Shown here one piece after another: positions 21,121 through 32,018 of a DNA stretch of 64,000 nt. The position numbers and the translations under genes were made by a program. How positions within the stretch are numbered: the first letter of the stretch is position 1; every line of letters starts with the position of its first letter. Below the pieces are notes generated by a model. That model did no database searches, was not told where the DNA came from, and was given only the letters and a program-made list of their open reading frames with translations. The DNA is taken from the NCBI RefSeq assembly GCF_016808095.1, contig NC_068976.1:35733871-35797870 (forward strand), read 5' to 3'. The stretch is from Vigna angularis (Eukaryota; Streptophyta; Magnoliopsida; Fabales; Fabaceae).

Positions 21121-23644
21121 TGTAACATCCCAAAATATAGTAATTACCATAATCAGAATTAATTACATTAAGCTAATAAAGTAGTGCAGTCTTACAAATA
21201 AACCGAACGAGCGTAAAGAGTCGAACGGCATAAACACACAAAAAATAACGAGCGCGATAAAATACAGAAGTTCAGAGACGAACGGTCTTACAAAACTATG
21301 ACCGAACGTCCACAATTAAACTTAACAAAACTAAAATACACATGCGAGCGCTCTAAGGCTCGGCTTTAACTTCCACATCCACCAGGTTAGCGTCTTCCAA
21401 ATTTTCTTCTTCTAGCACTTCTTCAAGTGACGCGCCTCCATCTGCTCACATCCACACGGATGATCATTGCAAGGACAGGACGAACGTACATATACAAGGC
21501 GACAACACAAGGAAAACGAAAGGGTAAGCTTAAGTAATTTAATTCATACTTCAACATATTCATCAACATTTCAAATCAAACAAACACATAACTTCAATAT
21601 ATAACCACATCCAATATATATATATATACTAGACCGACCGTCCGGACTGTATGAATCTGTGTAGTTACAAGCGTCCTTGCACCCGAGTGGTGTAGTAACT
21701 GGGATACACCAAACAGTTGCCACTCGAGGTCAGTCCGTTCTTACGTCGCCCATGTTAACTTATGGACTAAGGACCTCCTGCCATTCCCACACATGACATA
21801 CTTCCTCTACATGAAGATAGTATTCACGGAACATCAGGATGGACAGCGAGTCTTAACTTATCCACAGTCATACTTTACCAAATTTAATATCAAATATATA
21901 TATATAAGTCGTCCCTCCATGGAACGCTCGTTCAAATACCAGAATCACAATTTCAGTTTTTATACGGTTCGCACCACTTAATACTTCCTTTTATTTACAT
22001 TTTCATTCTATGTTCCACTTCCATAAAAAGACGAGCGTTCAATCCTCTACACAACGAGGACGAACGTGACTTTCGCGAGAATCAGTTAAATGAACCGACT
22101 CTTAGCGATATAATATAAATGATTCAGAATAATTTGGATTTAAAAACCTTAGACTAAATTCACAAGAATAAAGATACAACAAGACGAATATTTATTACTT
22201 TGAGGACAAGTGTTTAACAAGATCGACCGCCAGTCAATGACCGAAAGCGAATATTTATTTACTGATAATTTGAGACGAACGCTAATTACGTACGTTCTGC
22301 AATTCAAAGGTATGGACGAGCGTTCGGTATAAGACCGTACAGTTCTCAGGACGAACGCTAAATATAAGACCGAGCGCTATTTAGGACGAACGCTCAATAT
22401 AAGACCGAGCGCTATTTAGGACGAACGCTCAATATAAGACCGAGCGCTATTTAGGACGAACGCTCAGTGTAAGACCGAGCGCTACTTAAGACGAACGCTT
22501 AGTGTAAGACCGAGCGCTACAGTTTTACAAATATAATGAATAATAATTTAATTTAATTTACAAGATTACCACTAGGTTGAGCCGAACGCTCAACATAGTA
22601 TTTCATGGGACGCTCGTTCAATTTCCGAACTCTTCTCAAATAAAAGAATTCCTTTTTAAGCAATTGACTAGAAACCGAACGGTGTAAGACCGTACGATGA
22701 CGAACGTAATTTTATCATAGGCAGGCTTATCAGCTTCCGATTTTTCATCTATTTTACTCAACATTTCTCACCATTTAATTCTCATACTTTATAGAATTCA
22801 TATTAACAACTCATACCATACAATAATCAACCAGTATCTAATTCATACGTATCAATCCACACATACCATATTCACTCAGGCATAACAGCGATCGTTCAGG
22901 CATACTCAAACACAGCATACATCTCATACATTTTATTTCTATCATGCTCGCACACAATCATATACGTATGAACTAAATTATTAAGCTTCCCTTACCTGGA
23001 TAGCAGTGTACTCCCAAAGAGCAAGATTTAGTGCTTCCTCTAACAACGTCCTACCCTTAGGTTTCGCTCAATAATTCCCACTTACTCTAAAACACCAGAA
23101 ATCAGAATAACTCAGACCTAGAACCTATGCATGCAACCAGAACTAGGGTTCGCATGAAACCAAAAAAAAACGAACACTTAGAAATGAGGACTTACCAGTT
23201 CCGTTCCAAATTCTGTTCGGATCAGAATGACGCTCACGTCTCCAGGAACGTTTCTACGGTTCTAAAACGTGATCGGAGAAGGAGATGGTGAGTTACAGTA
23301 GAGAGAAGGTGAACTGGTTTTAGAGAGAAGTTAGAGAAAATGAAAAGTTTTGGTTCTGAGGAAGAAGATGAGTGGTGCAGGTGAGTGGAAGAATTTTTCG
23401 AAAAAGTCATTTTGTTTAATTCCACGTTCGTTCAGACGAATGTCTCCCAAGCCGACACCTGCACACCCACTCTGACTTCAGAAGCTTCCAACGTGACAAG
23501 TGGCGCTCGTGCATGCAGCGTTTAGTGCGTTTTTAATGCACTGGACGTGTGGCGCGGTGCATTTATGGAAGCAGCCAGGTGACTCAGCAGTGTAATAATG
23601 ACAGATTTGACATTAATTATGGTTTAAATTTCCGAGATCTCACA
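21121..23644 (-). repeat. Element C 5' LTR (2524 bp)
   Basis: Same ends as 2125-4501, with a short TA tract and the 206-bp segment (about 23082-23287) that the partner lost. It carries five 35-bp units at 22349-22520. The remaining differences from the partner LTR are scattered single bases, so C is relatively young. Confidence 0.93.
22349..22520. repeat. 35-bp tandem repeat array in C 5' LTR
   Basis: Five units equivalent to the array at 3410-3583, with single-base differences (one CGCTT in place of CGCTC in the last unit). Each unit keeps the GACGAACGCT half and the GACCGAGCGCT half. Confidence 0.9.
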
Positions 23645-24283
23645 GGTTAAATCTTCCCCAACAACAAATAAATTTAGTTCTTCATTATCATGGAGAAACT
23701 AGATGAACAATGGAATGGAAGAGATAGAAAAACCATAGAAATTGAAGAGGATAGCTCTCACATCCCCAAATCCGCCTTCAAGGGGTGAAAAATATGTTTA
23801 TGTGCTTATGCCATCAAAAGATACAATCCTTAGGACATCCAAGTTCTTAAATAGATCAAAACATAACAGAAAATGGGTCCAAGTCCAACACGCTGGCGAT
23901 CAGCGCCCCAACTTAGGGCGTCCGGGTGAAACTGCGAGAAAACTGGCGCTTAGCGCCCTTGGAAGGGTGCCTAGGCATGGTGCGGGAAAAAACTGGCGCT
24001 CAGCCCTGGCGGTAGCATTACAAAACTCACTTTTTTTGTTGTTTTGGTTACTTTTATGGCTGATTCAGCTCTATATAGCTCTATATATTGTTGGAGATTC
24101 TTCTAGGCACATTATTAGCTACAAAATAAAGGGAATTTAGTGATAAAATCATAAAGTATAACCTCTACTCACTTATTCGCAAATCTAAAGTAAAAACATG
24201 AGTTCAAGCAAGTTTCTAAATCAAAAAGGGTGCGTTTAGTATCAAAATTATATCACAGATAACGTTATTTTCAACCGTTATCA
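23645..24283 (-). repeat. Element A LTR, second segment
   Basis: Resumes with the second GGTTA copy and runs to CAACCGTTATCA, matching the terminal word of the B and D LTRs (CAACTGTTATCA). It contains palindromic words such as GGCGCTTAGCGCC (about 23943-23955), occupying the place of CCGCTCAGCGG in B. The sequence just beyond the end (GTAGA, 24284-24288) should be A's right TSD copy; the left copy is not found in the window. Confidence 0.75.
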
Positions 24284-24738
24284 GTAGATGTGACAACCTT
24301 CTTCCTCCTAACAATTCTTACGTGACAAATGGAGTTCCATCATGATTCACATCTACTATTCAATGTGGTTTGACTTTAATACCCATTTTTTTGTTTTTTT
24401 TATTCATTTTGCCTCTCGTCTTGTTAGAGTCTCAATTTCATCATTCTTTTCCCCACTACAATGACACCTTTTTTTCTCCAACTCCAGTCCATATATATTG
24501 ATGCATCTCTCAATGTTTGCATTTTGAGGGAGATCCATCAACCATGTGTTTCTTCTACTTTAGGATCCACTAACCATATCTTTAATTCCCCTTTTCACCC
24601 GTCCTACCTCACGCTACTTTTAATTGCTCCTTCCAACCTATTTCATAAACTAACAACTTCTTTAGTTCCACTAACATCATCATTAGAATTTGTTGAAATT
24701 TCTATTAAGGAGAACCAAATGTACCTACTTTTTTATGG
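24284..24738. other. Unassigned intergenic sequence
   Basis: AT-rich and pyrimidine-rich on the plus strand. A 98-codon open frame at 24461-24757 runs into the TRIM and has no family I recognise. No TIR, LTR or RNA gene seen. Confidence 0.4.
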
Positions 24739-25129
24739 TGTTAGAAGTGGACTTTAAGCCTAACTCAACCCCACAAAACCGGCTTGTAAGGTGAGGTTTG
24801 CACCCACTTATAAAGTATGAATTGGCCTTATGTCTAGTCAATGTGGGACTTCCAACACACACCCCTCACGCTGAGGTATATACATCTCAAGCGTGGGATT
24901 AGACATTTTTTAATGGGTGGTCTGATAGCGGCCCGATAGCGGGTGGAACAATATGCCCAACAAACACCCAACAATTGCTAAGATAGGCTCTAATCATGGC
25001 TCTGATACCATGTTAGAAGTGGACTTTAAGCCTAACTCAACCTCACAAAACTGGCTTGTAGGGTGAGGTTTGCATCCACTTATAAAGTATAAAATGGCCT
25101 TATGTCTAGTCGATGTGGGACTTCTAACA
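24739..25129 (-). mobile_element. TRIM (miniature LTR retrotransposon), 391 bp
   Basis: Two 119-bp direct repeats (24739-24857 and 25011-25129) begin TGTTAGAAGTGG and end CTTCCAACA or CTTCTAACA. Adjacent to the right repeat the plus strand reads GGCTCTGATACCA (24998-25010), the complement of a tRNA-Met PBS, so the element is minus-oriented. A purine-rich stretch on the minus strand (GAGGGGTGTG) abuts the left repeat as the PPT. There is no coding capacity. The flanks (TATGG on the left, GATAG on the right) do not form a TSD. Confidence 0.85.
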
Positions 25130-27222
25130 GATAGTCAAGGTAAATGTTTTTTGTGCATTTTAGCTTCCAATGGATCAAACAACTATGCCATACCAACATG
25201 ATAATTATGCATAATTTAACACTCACGTTGATTAAATCAATTTTACAAAGAGCAAATAATTACATCAAATTACAAAAGAGGAGAGAAGTGTAGTAATGGC
25301 AATGGGATACAATGACTACCATATCCTATTTTAGAATTTCAAATACAATGACTATCATATCTCATTTTAAGAAAAAACAATAATCACGTAATAAAACCCT
25401 TAGTAATTTCATTTTAAGAAAATAAAACATATTTAATCTTACAAAATTTGTCATTATATATTGTTAAAAGATTATTTCCAAACATTACTTTTCTTCTTAT
25501 TACATATCTCATTTTGCGAATTTTTTCTTCTAGTCTCATTGTCATTTAGTTTTTTTTATTTTTTTGCATTTTGGTACTTCAATGTGAACCAAACATTAAT
25601 ATTCTATATTCTATTGTATATCTATCAATAGAAAATAGGATGATTTATCATAAAAAAATAAATTAAATTTAAGGTAATATAAAAAAAGGTTCAATTTATT
25701 TCCCATTCCTTTTTGTTGATTGTTATTGGTTGAGAAAAGTTGAAAAGAAAAGAGAAAGTGGGATTTGGTGACTGACACTTGGTCCAAAATCTTTGTTCTT
25801 TTTTGTTTGTGTAGATGCTGCCAAATCAAAACTCCAAAGCCAAACAAAAGACTTGAGCTTCACTATTCCTCAATCCTCACCCACATCCAATATGTCGAAA
25901 AGCTCAACTTCTTTTAATTTTTTCAGTACACCATAACGTTATCCCTTTCTCAAAAGAGAAGGTCCAAAAATTTCCAACAATTAACACAATTATTATCATT
26001 ATTATCATTATTATTATTATTGCTTTTAAAACCCTGTTTATGAGTTCGTTTCTCAGCCATTCATTATAAAGATGCTTACACACATCATGGGCCAACCAAA
26101 TCACATGTGGCATTTGCAACTTGCTTTATGATTGCACATTCAAATATCATTATCCTACTTTTTATTGTTAGATTGGGTTGGGCCCATAACCAAATATAAT
26201 AATTAGAAGATGCTTTATTCATTTAAGCAAGCAATTCTCAAACATCATCTTTCACTTCCTCCCACAATCCAACAATGATAATAGTATTTATTATTATTAT
26301 TATTATTTTTTATTATTATTATTATAATAATAATACCCTCCTATCATTATACATGTCTTCGTAAAGATTTATTTTGGGTGAGATGTACTTTTGATACTAC
26401 TAATATTTTCAAAATTTAATCTCAGTCTTTTTATAAAAATGAAATTTGTTTCCCTTCTTTAGAAGTTATATAGATCATGTTTTATAAAGGGACAAGAAAT
26501 TATCTTTGTACCGTGTGAAAATTAAAGTGGTATATTTTAAGACTGAATAAAGAACCATAACAAAGTTTAGAGAGAATGAAAATATATTTTTACTATTATT
26601 TTTTTTAAAATAATTTTTAATGAATCCAGAATACATTAATTATTTTCAATAAATTTTTTGAGTATTTTAGCTAAATAGCCAAGTAAATTTACTTTTTACC
26701 CTATAATTTCAAAATTGATGTTTTTAATCATCTAATTAAAAAGAGTTCGCTTTAGAGTCTCTTTACTAATTAAAGTAAATATCTTGAAAAAAATATAAAT
26801 ATTACAAATGTAATTAAAAAAATTAAATAGATGTAATTTTTTTAATTCAATGTTAATTTTTTTTGTAAAACACATTTCAGGTTTAAGTTTAAATTGTTTG
26901 TTTACATTATTTAATATGTTATAGTTTAAATATTAGTATGAGACATTGTTTAACAAGTAAAAGAAATAATATTGTTGGATTAAAAGGATTATTTTCATAT
27001 AATTTTAAAATTCTGAGAGCAAAATATATTAAAGTTTGAAAGGTTGAATTCCAATTTCACATGAAAGTTTGTTTTTTTTATTTATTATATGTCACAATCA
27101 TAAGACTAAATTTATGTATCTCTCTTTTATTGTCAATTTAATTTAGAATTCAAGAATAAAAAGAATATATAATTTTGTTTATATTTACTTCAAATAGACT
27201 TGTAAATAGTAATTTAAATGGT
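25130..27222. other. AT-rich intergenic region
   Basis: No gene seen. It contains simple ATT/TTA trinucleotide tracts (about 25986-26022 and 26288-26333) and many A/T homopolymers. The short open frames look like chance. No TSD- or TIR-bounded element was recognised. Confidence 0.5.
26288..26333. repeat. (ATT)n/(ATA)n microsatellite
   Basis: TTATTATTATTATTA on the left switches to ATAATAATAATA at the right end, giving a small fold-back simple repeat. Confidence 0.85.
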
Positions 27223-27427
27223 TAAATATATGGGTTAAATATGTTTTTAGTCCCTCAATTATCAAGCGATTTTAATTTTAGTTTCTATTTCAAACTTTGG
27301 TACACTTTGATCCTTGTCCTTAAGGAAATGATACTTTTTTCGTCCTCCAAAACCAACACCGTTAAATTTAATCTAATGTGGCTAACGGTGTGCCAAGTCA
27401 TTTTTTTTCTGAAACATGGTGATTTGT

Positions 27428-27814
27428 TCAGTGTTCAAGCAGTGAGACTTCTCTCTCTTGTTCATCTCCATCATCCTCTTCAAACATAATGAAAAGATTC
27501 AATCTTGCGCCAAAACCGAAACACCCACTTACACAACCAGTGACAATTACAAAGGAGGGATTAGAGAGATATACCTTGAACAAGAAAGGGAGATCAAAAC
27601 CCCATTTGCGAAGAACCTGGTCTCCTAACACATCGGGGTTGTCGGAAAGCCACGACTTAAGGGAGACCCCATTGAAGGCCAAGAAAGAAGATCACAACAA
27701 CTCCATTCCCCAAGCAAACCCCTATTTCACACCTTGATCCGTCTTCTACAATCAATACAGAGCATCAATAATAATTGAAAACTCGTTGATACATACATAC
27801 ATACATACATACAT

Positions 27815-27910
<96 letters not shown>

Positions 27911-28514
27911 GACAGGAAAAAAGGGAAAGACAAAGGGAAAAGGGAAAAACCCCATTCCCCTGCCACCAGAATGAGGAAGAGAAGAACCAAAAAAATTTTG
28001 GTTGCGTGTGAGAATTACCATTTTCCCAATGATCAAGCGTGGCTTACTAATAATAAAACAACAATAATTGGACACAAGAAAATTAGCGTGAAAAGAACAA
28101 ACCTCTTAGGTTTGGAGCGAAGGAGGGTCTCCAATGGAAGATAAAAAAATGCATTAGAGAAAGAATAAATGGGAAAAGGAAGAATGACGAAGAAGATTGG
28201 TGCAGAAACCCTAAAAATATTGGATCCAAGAATTGGGGGAAAATAGGTGAATAAGAGTTATCTTGATGGTGTTATGTTTGGTGAAAAAGGGAAGTCTTGG
28301 TGTCGTGTTCTTTTTTCTTTTCTATAAACAAAATCGTAGGGTTATCTTTTGTTGTGGTTTTGGTGATGACAGAGCATCTAAAATCTTGACTCGCAGGTGG
28401 CGCTGAGTGAAGAGCTAGTGGTTGTTCGGAGAAGACGGCGACGCTATGGAGGTGCAATGTGGGCAAAGCTTCTTCGTCACGCAACGTAGGAAGAGTTTCT
28501 TCCTCTTCTGCCAT
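27428..28514 (-). pseudogene. Gene-like filler inside the MULE (possible Pack-MULE capture)
   Basis: Two minus-strand open stretches (28272-28514, start MAEEEETLPTLRDEE; and 27428-27682, start MAFNGVSLKSWLSDN) flank the microsatellite. The second keeps a balanced amino-acid composition for about 36 residues up to FLFK and then meets a GTATAT splice-donor-like sequence. This pattern fits exons captured from a host gene. I do not recognise the donor and no translation is claimed. Confidence 0.4.
27790..27909. repeat. Compound microsatellite (ACAT)n then (TA)n
   Basis: About eight ACAT units (27790-27821) pass directly into more than 80 bp of TA repeats. Located inside the MULE. Confidence 0.97.
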
Positions 28515-28725
28515 GGCACAAGGTCACGTTGCCACGTTTAAAAAAAAGTGATGTGGCACACCGTTAGCCACATCAGATTAAATTTAACGGCGTTAGTTTT
28601 GGTGGACGAAAAATTATAGTTTTCTTAAGAATAAGGATCAAAGTGTACCAAAATTTGAAAGATGGACTAAAATTAAAATCGTTTGATACTTGAGGGATTA
28701 AAAACATATTTAACCCTAAATATAT

Positions 28726-29218
28726 TTATAGTTCATAAACTTGGACACACAATTGAAATTCATCTACATCCTAAACTTTGATATATTTTGATTTTCAAAT
28801 TAAAGAAATGAATATATATAAGTTTTAATCCAACATCATTAAACTTTTTGTGTTAAACGGACATTTTAGATTGACATTCGAGTTATGTGTTAAATGGATA
28901 AACAATTCAAAAGACATAACGTAAGAGCTATTTTTTTATATATATAAAATTTGAAAATAAAACTATATCCATTTTGGAATGAAAATAAATTCTTATTTCA
29001 CATTCAAGTTTCATTTTAACCCAAAATTAAGTTAGGTCGAAAAAAACTAATGTTTGTAGTTTGTAAACCGATTGAAATTTGAAAGGAATTTAAAAATCTA
29101 AATAGATATAACCAATGTTAAACATAGTATCACAATGTTTAAAAGGAAATTAAAAGTTAGATTGGTGTTTCAACTGAAATTCAAATACATCCGAATAGAA
29201 TAAAGATAATTTCTTTCT
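28726..29218. other. AT-rich intergenic region
   Basis: No gene, repeat boundary or RNA feature recognised. Sequence is about three-quarters A/T with frequent homopolymers. Confidence 0.4.
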
Positions 29219-29733
29219 ATACCCCATCAACTTCTACTTGCACTCTTACAAAACTGGGAAAAGTCTACACCACCCTTTACCGTTGCACACACCCTTTGTG
29301 AATTCAAAGAAATTGATGTAGCCGTATCTTGAAGACAAGATAAAAAAAGAAATAATGAGAAAAAAAAACTTGTTTAAGAATTTTTTTTTTGAAACGTACT
29401 TTTATATTTCAAAAAGCTCTTTCCAAAACATATTTCAAGTAGACTATTTAAAAAACTCATTCAAGAAGACATTATATGCATTTGGATAAGCTTATTCTGA
29501 ATTCTTTTTTTCAAAATATCTTTTCCAGAATATATTTAAAAAATTTATTTCAGAAATATGATTCTGTAAATTTTATTTAGAAAGCTTTTATTCGAAAGTT
29601 TTATTCCGAAAGTTCCTTAAAGCTTATTCCAGAAAGTTTCCGGTATATATATTTCGGAAGTCATTCTTTCAGAGAGTAAAATGGTCATTTTGAAAGTTGA
29701 TTTGGTAGTGCACGAGAAATTGATGGGGTGAAG
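29219..29733. mobile_element. Candidate fold-back/MITE-like element
   Basis: The left end (TATACCCCATCAACTTCTAC, 29219 on) is an imperfect inverted match to the right end (GTGCACGAGAAATTGATGGGGT, about 29708-29730). The interior is a string of degenerate words such as TTCCAGAAA, TTTCGAAAG and TTCCGAAAG. I could not identify a matching TSD, so this is tentative. Confidence 0.4.
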
Positions 29734-29921
29734 GAAGTAAAATCTTCGAATAAACTATCTAATGGGCTTTCCGAAGGGTTCGTCCAACTCAGAAAACAAC
29801 AGCCAAACTCCCCATTTTTTCTCCTGGCCAGCCTAATAAGTAGTTCAATTGTTGAGCCTAAGCATCGTAAGAAACAAGCCTATTTGATCAACCAACAAAT
29901 AAAATCATTGTATATTAGTTC

Positions 29922-29924
<3 letters not shown>

Positions 29925-29954
<30 letters not shown>
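29925..29954. repeat. (TA)n microsatellite
   Basis: About 30 bp of uninterrupted TA. Confidence 0.95.
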
Positions 29955-29956
<2 letters not shown>

Positions 29957-31142
29957 TTATCAAACTCTCGAGTTAATTCGGACGAGTTTACGTGTTAACT
30001 TAGTGCTTTCCAGTTAACTCGAAAGCAAACTCGAATTTGGGGTAGAATCGTGAGCTCAGTGGTAGAATCGGTAGACTCGACTGAAATCGCGAGTTTGTTT
30101 CTGATTTGACGAGTTCGTGAAGATTTAAGGGTTACCATATTAAGGTTTTCTGATTTAGGTTGAGTGACAAAGCTCTATTTCTTGTTCATCTCCTACGATT
30201 CACTCAGCACTGTGCTTCATCTCTACGATTCAGTAGTTGTCGTTTCGTCCTCGCTCGCGTTTTGCCCTTGTTTGCGCCACTCAACGTGAAAACCTACAAC
30301 CATTGCACCGGAAACCTGTTTGAAACCTAAATGAAGCAAATCGCGTCTCCGCCATTCTCTAATCACCTTTACCCGCCACCTACATCACCACCATGAATCT
30401 TCATCTTCTCTAACAGGACCACCATGATTCCACCCCTGAAACCCACACAAAAATCCCAAACTGAAAGAACCCTAAAAACCTAAATCACCACGGTGACAAC
30501 CTCTACATTCTCGCTCCTCGCCACCACCAACACTAATGCGAACCCAGCCAACCATTCGAACCTTCATCTCGTCACCACAGAGCATCAGCAGCGCCGCGGA
30601 GGAGAAGATGCGAAACCCTATCGCGAAGAGAGGTAAGGGTTCGAACCCTAACGCGACCTTCCTTACCACCATCGCGCAACCTGCCTCCATCAACCTTCGT
30701 CTTCGCGCTTCTCAACCATTAACAACCCGAACCTGCAAGAAGAAACCCAGAGAAGAAACCCCCAATTTCAAACCACAATAGCCAAGCCAAAAAAACCCTA
30801 TTTTTTGGAATTTTCCCAATCTACGCACTCATCAATCAAACCACTAATCCCTAACTTTTAATCAGTTTTCCCAAAGTAAAATGTTGTGTTTTTATTAAAA
30901 TAAAGTTTTTTAAAATTATAAATAAATAAAATCCAGCTCAGGTGTCCAAATGCTGCCACGTGAATAAAATTTGTTGAGTCACCAAGCCACAAACCATAAT
31001 TTTTAACGTCGTCCAGCGTAATTAACGGTGAGACCCAAATTGATTCAATTTTACATAATAAAGGACCTAATTGAGACCATTTAGAATACGAGAATCTATT
31101 TGAGACAAACCTACACAAATAGGGATGTTCGAAAGGATTAAA

Positions 31143-31144
<2 letters not shown>
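29955..31144. other. Degraded transposon-like region, possible second MULE remnant
   Basis: 30160-30790 is markedly richer in G/C than its surroundings, with CCACC- and CTTCATC-rich text like captured exon sequence. From about 31010 to 31144 the sequence ends GGATTAAACCT after words such as GACCTAATTGAGACC and ATTTGAGACAAACC, which resemble one long MULE TIR. No opposite TIR or TSD was found, so it is a remnant or my family call is wrong. Open frames here (for example 30536-30781) are proline/threonine-rich and not convincing. Confidence 0.35.

Positions 31145-31180
<36 letters not shown>
31145..31180. repeat. (TA)n microsatellite
   Basis: About 36 bp of TA repeats next to the candidate TIR end. 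Confidence 0.95.
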
Positions 31181-31182
<2 letters not shown>

Positions 31183-32018
31183 TATAATTAACATGGTGGT
31201 AACTTGTTGCTAATTCTTTTAATATGATCCACACAAAACTTAGCCTGAAATATGATTATCTACATACAGATCTTAACAAGAATGGGTACCTATCGAATAA
31301 CATGTCCAATAATTTTTAGTTAGGTGTGGTTTATCATAATCACTTAAATATATATCCTTAAAACAAAAATATTAATGGTAAAATATGTTTAATTCGCCTT
31401 AAATTGATAAAAGTATTAATGATAAAATATGTTTAGTTCGCCTTAAATTGATAAATTATGTAAAAGTTAAAAAGAAAAAATAAAGTTGAAAATATTTCTC
31501 TATAAATTTACTGCGAGTTTACATTATTTAAAAAGACAAATGGAATTAATTCTAACGAAATTTAGTCATTCAAGCTTTTTTTTTTCCCATTTATAATTAA
31601 AGTGAAGGATATTTTTTTTCCCATTTATAATTAAAGTGAAGGATATTGGAATTATTAATCATTAATCCATCACAATTTCATAACCACACAGCAACATTAA
31701 CTTTCTTACTCACCAGCATTTACGTTTAAAAAGTTCAAAGAAATTGAAAGGGCCAAAAAATTTAATTTTCACAATTAACTAGCATTTGATTAATTCTATG
31801 TTCAAAATCATTAGTACCATATTAACGAGGGAAACAATTGTTCCCGCTTAACAACTCAACTCATGATCTTTGATACACAAAGTGGCACAGAAATCTTTCG
31901 ATAAATCATGTCTGATAAGCCAAAATAAAATATTTGTCTGCTGAAGGCAAACGAAAGATTGATACAACAGATACACCATAAGAATATGGTAATTGCGTGC
32001 AGCTTAGATTATGGTCTT
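31181..32018. other. Kinesin downstream region with two local direct duplications
   Basis: A unit of about 52 bp centred on AAAATATGTTTAATTCGCC (31378-31450) occurs twice. A unit of about 37 bp containing CCCATTTATAATTAAAGTG (31579-31645) also occurs twice in tandem. The rest is AT-rich. The part nearest 32018 should hold the kinesin 3' UTR and polyadenylation site, but no single signal stands out. Confidence 0.6.

Larger units (their letters stand above)
2125..23644 (-). mobile_element. Element C: Tekay/Del-type Ty3-gypsy chromovirus, interrupted by element B
   Basis: A complete minus-strand LTR retrotransposon with LTRs at 2125-4501 and 21121-23644, a tRNA-Met-type PBS, one long gag-pol frame with a C-terminal chromodomain-like segment, and a perfect 5-bp TSD (GGTTA). 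Without the 11,844-bp B insertion and the duplicated GGCGG the element is about 9.67 kb. The lineage call rests on the chromodomain, long LTRs and tRNA-Met PBS, which are established traits of Tekay/Del chromoviruses. A second copy, E, begins at 56656. Confidence 0.93.
27223..28725. mobile_element. Mutator-like element with 9-bp TSD
   Basis: The element body is 27232-28716 (1485 bp) with long terminal inverted repeats, about 27232-27400 and 28549-28716, starting GGGTTAAATATGTTTTTAG. It is flanked by perfect 9-bp duplications TAAATATAT (27223-27231 and 28717-28725). Long TIRs plus a 9-bp TSD are the hallmark of MULEs. No transposase is encoded, so it is non-autonomous. The interior has gene-like, less AT-rich segments and an expanded microsatellite. 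Confidence 0.93.

Noticed and set aside
24461..24757. 98-codon frame before and into the TRIM
   Set aside because: Crosses the TRIM boundary and shows no recognised motif; likely chance.
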